Shown here piece after piece: positions 7,141-8,811 of a stretch of DNA of 8,811 nt. The position numbers were made by a program, and so were the translations under genes. Under the pieces are notes generated by a model that saw only the letters and a list, made by a program, of their open reading frames with translations, ran no database searches and was not told the DNA's origin. How positions within the stretch are numbered: position 1 is the first letter of the stretch; each line of letters starts with the position of its first letter. Origin of the DNA: Acidobacteriota bacterium (GTDB lineage: Bacteria; Acidobacteriota; Terriglobia; Terriglobales; Acidobacteriaceae); assembly GCA_021811745.1 (NCBI GenBank), contig JAJZNH010000434.1, positions 1 to 8,811 on the forward strand, given 5' to 3'.

Positions 7141-7152
7141 GGAGGAAGTTTC

Positions 7153-7710
7153 GTGAACCGATTTGCAGTGGGAAAGTCGATCTTGCTCCCGTATCTACTT
7201 GTTCTGATTGTGGCTACATTGCGCCTGACGGTGAGCCATCCTTATAACTTCATCCCAATCTTTGCCTGCCTGCTTTTCTTTGGAGCGGTGCGGCCAAAGC
7301 GGGAGTTTGCCATGCCTTTCGCGGTGCTGGTGGGAGTGGATATCTTTCTGACCACGCACAGCTATGGCTACGCGCTCACCTGGGACCAGACGCTGACCTG
7401 GGCGTGGTATCTGGTGGCGATGTTTCTGGGCGCGGCGATGCTCGGCAGCTCGATTTCTGCGCCGCGTGTCATCGGCGCGTCGCTGGGAGCCGCGGTTTCG
7501 TTTTTCCTGGCCAGCAACTTTGCGGTGTGGGCAAGCTGGCGGATGTATCCGATGACGGTGAGCGGGCTCGGAAGCTGTTACGTGGCCGCGCTGCCATTCT
7601 TCCGCAATAGCGTCGTGACCGAGTTAACCTCCAGCCTGCTGATTTTTATGGTCTGGAAATACCGTGAATCGCTTTTCCCTGCCAGGTCTATGCAGGGTGC
7701 GTGCTCGTGA
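7153..7710 (+). CDS. DUF6580-type small integral membrane protein
   Basis: This 185-residue protein begins at GTG 7153, which has an ideal AGGAGG seven bases upstream. Upstream extension to TTG 7063 would only add a hydrophilic, unconserved stretch. About six hydrophobic segments are visible (roughly 10-25, 32-46, 52-68, 84-102, 107-127, 154-172), placing it in the inner membrane. HPYNFIPI (29-36), SNFAVW (121-126) and CYVAALPFFRN (142-152) match, by memory, the uncharacterised DUF6580 family. Its overall shape resembles the small substrate-binding subunits of ECF-type vitamin importers. The corrinoid protein starts 26 bp after its stop on the same strand, so the two are likely cotranscribed. 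A role in bringing in a corrinoid, its precursor or the methylated substrate is a contextual guess. No ECF ATPase or T-component gene lies in the window. Confidence 0.78.
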   Translation: MNRFAVGKSILLPYLLVLIVATLRLTVSHPYNFIPIFACLLFFGAVRPKREFAMPFAVLVGVDIFLTTHSYGYALTWDQTLTWAWYLVAMFLGAAMLGSSISAPRVIGASLGAAVSFFLASNFAVWASWRMYPMTVSGLGSCYVAALPFFRNSVVTELTSSLLIFMVWKYRESLFPARSMQGACS

Positions 7711-7736
7711 ATTCGAAATAGTTGAGGTGTAGAAAC

Positions 7737-8375
7737 ATGGCAGAGAACAACGAACTTTACAACGCCATCTTGAATGGGGATGCCAAGAAGGCTCATGCCG
7801 CCACCGAGGTGGCGCTGGCGGCCGGCGCGCAGCCGATGGAGTTGATCGCGGACTCGATGGTGCCGGCGATGAACGAAGTGGGCCGCCTCTTTGAGGCAGA
7901 AGAGTATTTTGTTCCCGAACTGTTGCTGGCAGGCCGAGCCATGAAGAGTGCCATGGAATTACTGCGCCCGTTGATGATCGCCTCGGGCCAGAAACTATCA
8001 ACGAGGATCGTGATCGGCACCGTGAAGGGCGACCTGCACGATATCGGCAAGAACATTGTTGCTTCCATGCTCGAGGGCAGCGGCTTTGAAGTGATCGATC
8101 TGGGCGCCGATGTCTCGCCGGAAAACTTTGTGGCCGCGGTCGAGGAGCGCAAGCCGCAGGTGGTATGCATGTCGGCACTGCTGACGGTGACCATGCCCGC
8201 CATGAAGACCACGATTGACGCGCTCGTCAGCGCAGGATTGCGGAAGCAGGTGAAGGTGCTGATCGGCGGCGCGCCCGTGACCAGCCAGTACGCCAGGGAG
8301 ATCGGCGCGGACGGCTACAGCGAAAATGCCAGCGGCGCGGTCAGCCTGGTGAAGAGCCTGCTTACCGCGGCGTGA
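7737..8375 (+). CDS. Corrinoid (cobalamin-binding) methyl-carrier protein, MtbC/MttC-like
   Basis: This 212-residue cytoplasmic protein is of standard length for the family. ATG 7737 is preceded by TGAGG about ten bases upstream; an in-frame TTG at 7722 lacks support. Residues 1-88 form the helical cap (MELIADSMVPAMNEVGRLFEAEEYFVPELLLA is spread over its centre). Residues 90-212 form the Rossmann-type B12 domain with GDLHDIGKN, in which H101 is the predicted lower cobalt ligand (DxHxxG base-off binding). MSALLTVTM (S146, T150) and IGGAPV (176-181) complete the cofactor pocket. Such proteins shuttle a methyl group on cobalt between a substrate-specific methyltransferase and a second methyltransferase that passes it to a thiol or folate acceptor. 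The next gene encodes a candidate partner, and the gene before it is the DUF6580 membrane protein. The methyl donor cannot be deduced from this protein alone. Confidence 0.93.
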   Translation: MAENNELYNAILNGDAKKAHAATEVALAAGAQPMELIADSMVPAMNEVGRLFEAEEYFVPELLLAGRAMKSAMELLRPLMIASGQKLSTRIVIGTVKGDLHDIGKNIVASMLEGSGFEVIDLGADVSPENFVAAVEERKPQVVCMSALLTVTMPAMKTTIDALVSAGLRKQVKVLIGGAPVTSQYAREIGADGYSENASGAVSLVKSLLTAA

Positions 8376-8423
8376 GCCGTGGGCGGCATGATCAATCTGC
8401 AAGTGTTCTTCCCTTGAGAATCG

Positions 8424-8811
8424 ATGAATCGGCAATTCTATCTGGATCTTGCAGCTCGAGGGCTGCGCATGCCCATCGGCGCAGACCTTGTGTTGCATGA
8501 AGAGAGCGAACCGGGGAGGGCCCGGAATGACGGCCACGCGCTGGGACGTGTGATTGAGCGCGCAGCACGTCGATGGGAGACGCCGCTTGCAGTTCCGCTG
8601 ATGGACCTGCGCCTGGAGAAGATCGACCTGCTGGCTCTGGCCGGTGTCCCGGCAGCGAAGGCCGAGATCTTTCACTTTGAGGCGCCTCTGGATGAAGATG
8701 CGCTGACCGCGTTGTGCGGAGAAGAGAGCGTGCCGGGTTGTGCAGGCAGCCGCGCCCGCGACGAAGCGCTCGACTTTGTCCGCGCGCAGACGGACCTGAT
8801 TCCAGTTGGTA
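8424..8811 (+). CDS. Uroporphyrinogen decarboxylase-family (MtaA-like) methyltransferase, N-terminal part
   Basis: The frame begins at ATG 8424, 48 bp after the corrinoid-protein stop, and is open to the right edge, giving the first 129 residues of a protein expected to be about 330-360. The ribosome-binding site is weak (TTGAGA, about 8 nt upstream). The opening FYLDLAARGLRMPIGADLVLHE, split across residues 5-26, and the later TPLAVPLMDLRLEK and TDLIPVG fit, from memory, the uroporphyrinogen-decarboxylase-like proteins found beside corrinoid carriers. In that setting they act as cobalamin-dependent methyltransferases, with a zinc site near the C-terminus, rather than in haem synthesis. That zinc site lies outside the window. 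A genuine HemE is unlikely, because the N-terminus lacks the usual Arg-rich substrate loop of HemE and the corrinoid gene is adjacent. Confidence 0.75.
   Translation, partial: MNRQFYLDLAARGLRMPIGADLVLHEESEPGRARNDGHALGRVIERAARRWETPLAVPLMDLRLEKIDLLALAGVPAAKAEIFHFEAPLDEDALTALCGEESVPGCAGSRARDEALDFVRAQTDLIPVG

Noticed and set aside
7998..8675. A minus-strand frame spanning the corrinoid gene and the UroD-like start
   Set aside because: It is antisense to two genes with recognisable family features and has no motif of its own.
1..8811. CRISPR array, tRNA, insertion-sequence ends or phage genes
   Set aside because: No regularly spaced repeats, cloverleaf sequences, transposase motifs or long terminal inverted repeats were found on reading both strands.

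Overview
The window is high-GC bacterial DNA with tightly packed genes and no tRNA, rRNA, CRISPR array or insertion sequence that I can see. The gene set suggests a soil member of the Acidobacteriota (Acidobacteriaceae/Terriglobia type). It holds a conserved 'EFWPD' C-terminus typical of acidobacterial envelope proteins, a double-barrel outer-membrane protein, a sugar porter beside secreted glycosidases, and a methyltransferase module of corrinoid protein plus uroporphyrinogen-decarboxylase-like protein. This taxonomic call is an inference from remembered family distributions and rests on no database search.

Left end (1-1748): the 3' end of a conserved hypothetical envelope-type protein on the plus strand (to 416) converges on a minus-strand gene (537-1748). 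That gene encodes an exported two-part beta-barrel protein whose C-terminal half carries a PagL (lipid A 3-O-deacylase) active-site motif.

Gap (1749-2262): this 514-bp divergent spacer holds a doubtful small open frame, a 20-bp inverted repeat and a TTGACA box upstream of the sugar cassette.

Sugar cassette (2263-6976): three genes are joined by two ATGA stop/start overlaps. They are a sugar-porter MFS permease, a Tat-exported clan GH-A (GH5-like) glycosidase and a Sec-exported GH59 enzyme. The GH59 enzyme is closely similar to animal galactocerebrosidase along its whole length, including the C-terminal lectin-like domain. The simplest reading is a unit that hydrolyses a glycoside, probably beta-galactosidic, outside the cytoplasm and imports the released sugar. 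A hairpin followed by T-rich sequence just after the GH59 stop may end the transcript.

Corrinoid cassette (7153-8811, continuing off the right edge): a small DUF6580-type membrane protein, a MtbC/MttC-like corrinoid protein with the base-off DxHxxG cobalt-binding motif, and the N-terminus of a uroporphyrinogen-decarboxylase-family protein of the kind that works as a corrinoid-dependent methyltransferase. The genes run in one direction with short gaps. Together they suggest methyl-group transfer from a methylated substrate through a corrinoid carrier. The membrane protein is the least understood member and could be the associated transporter.
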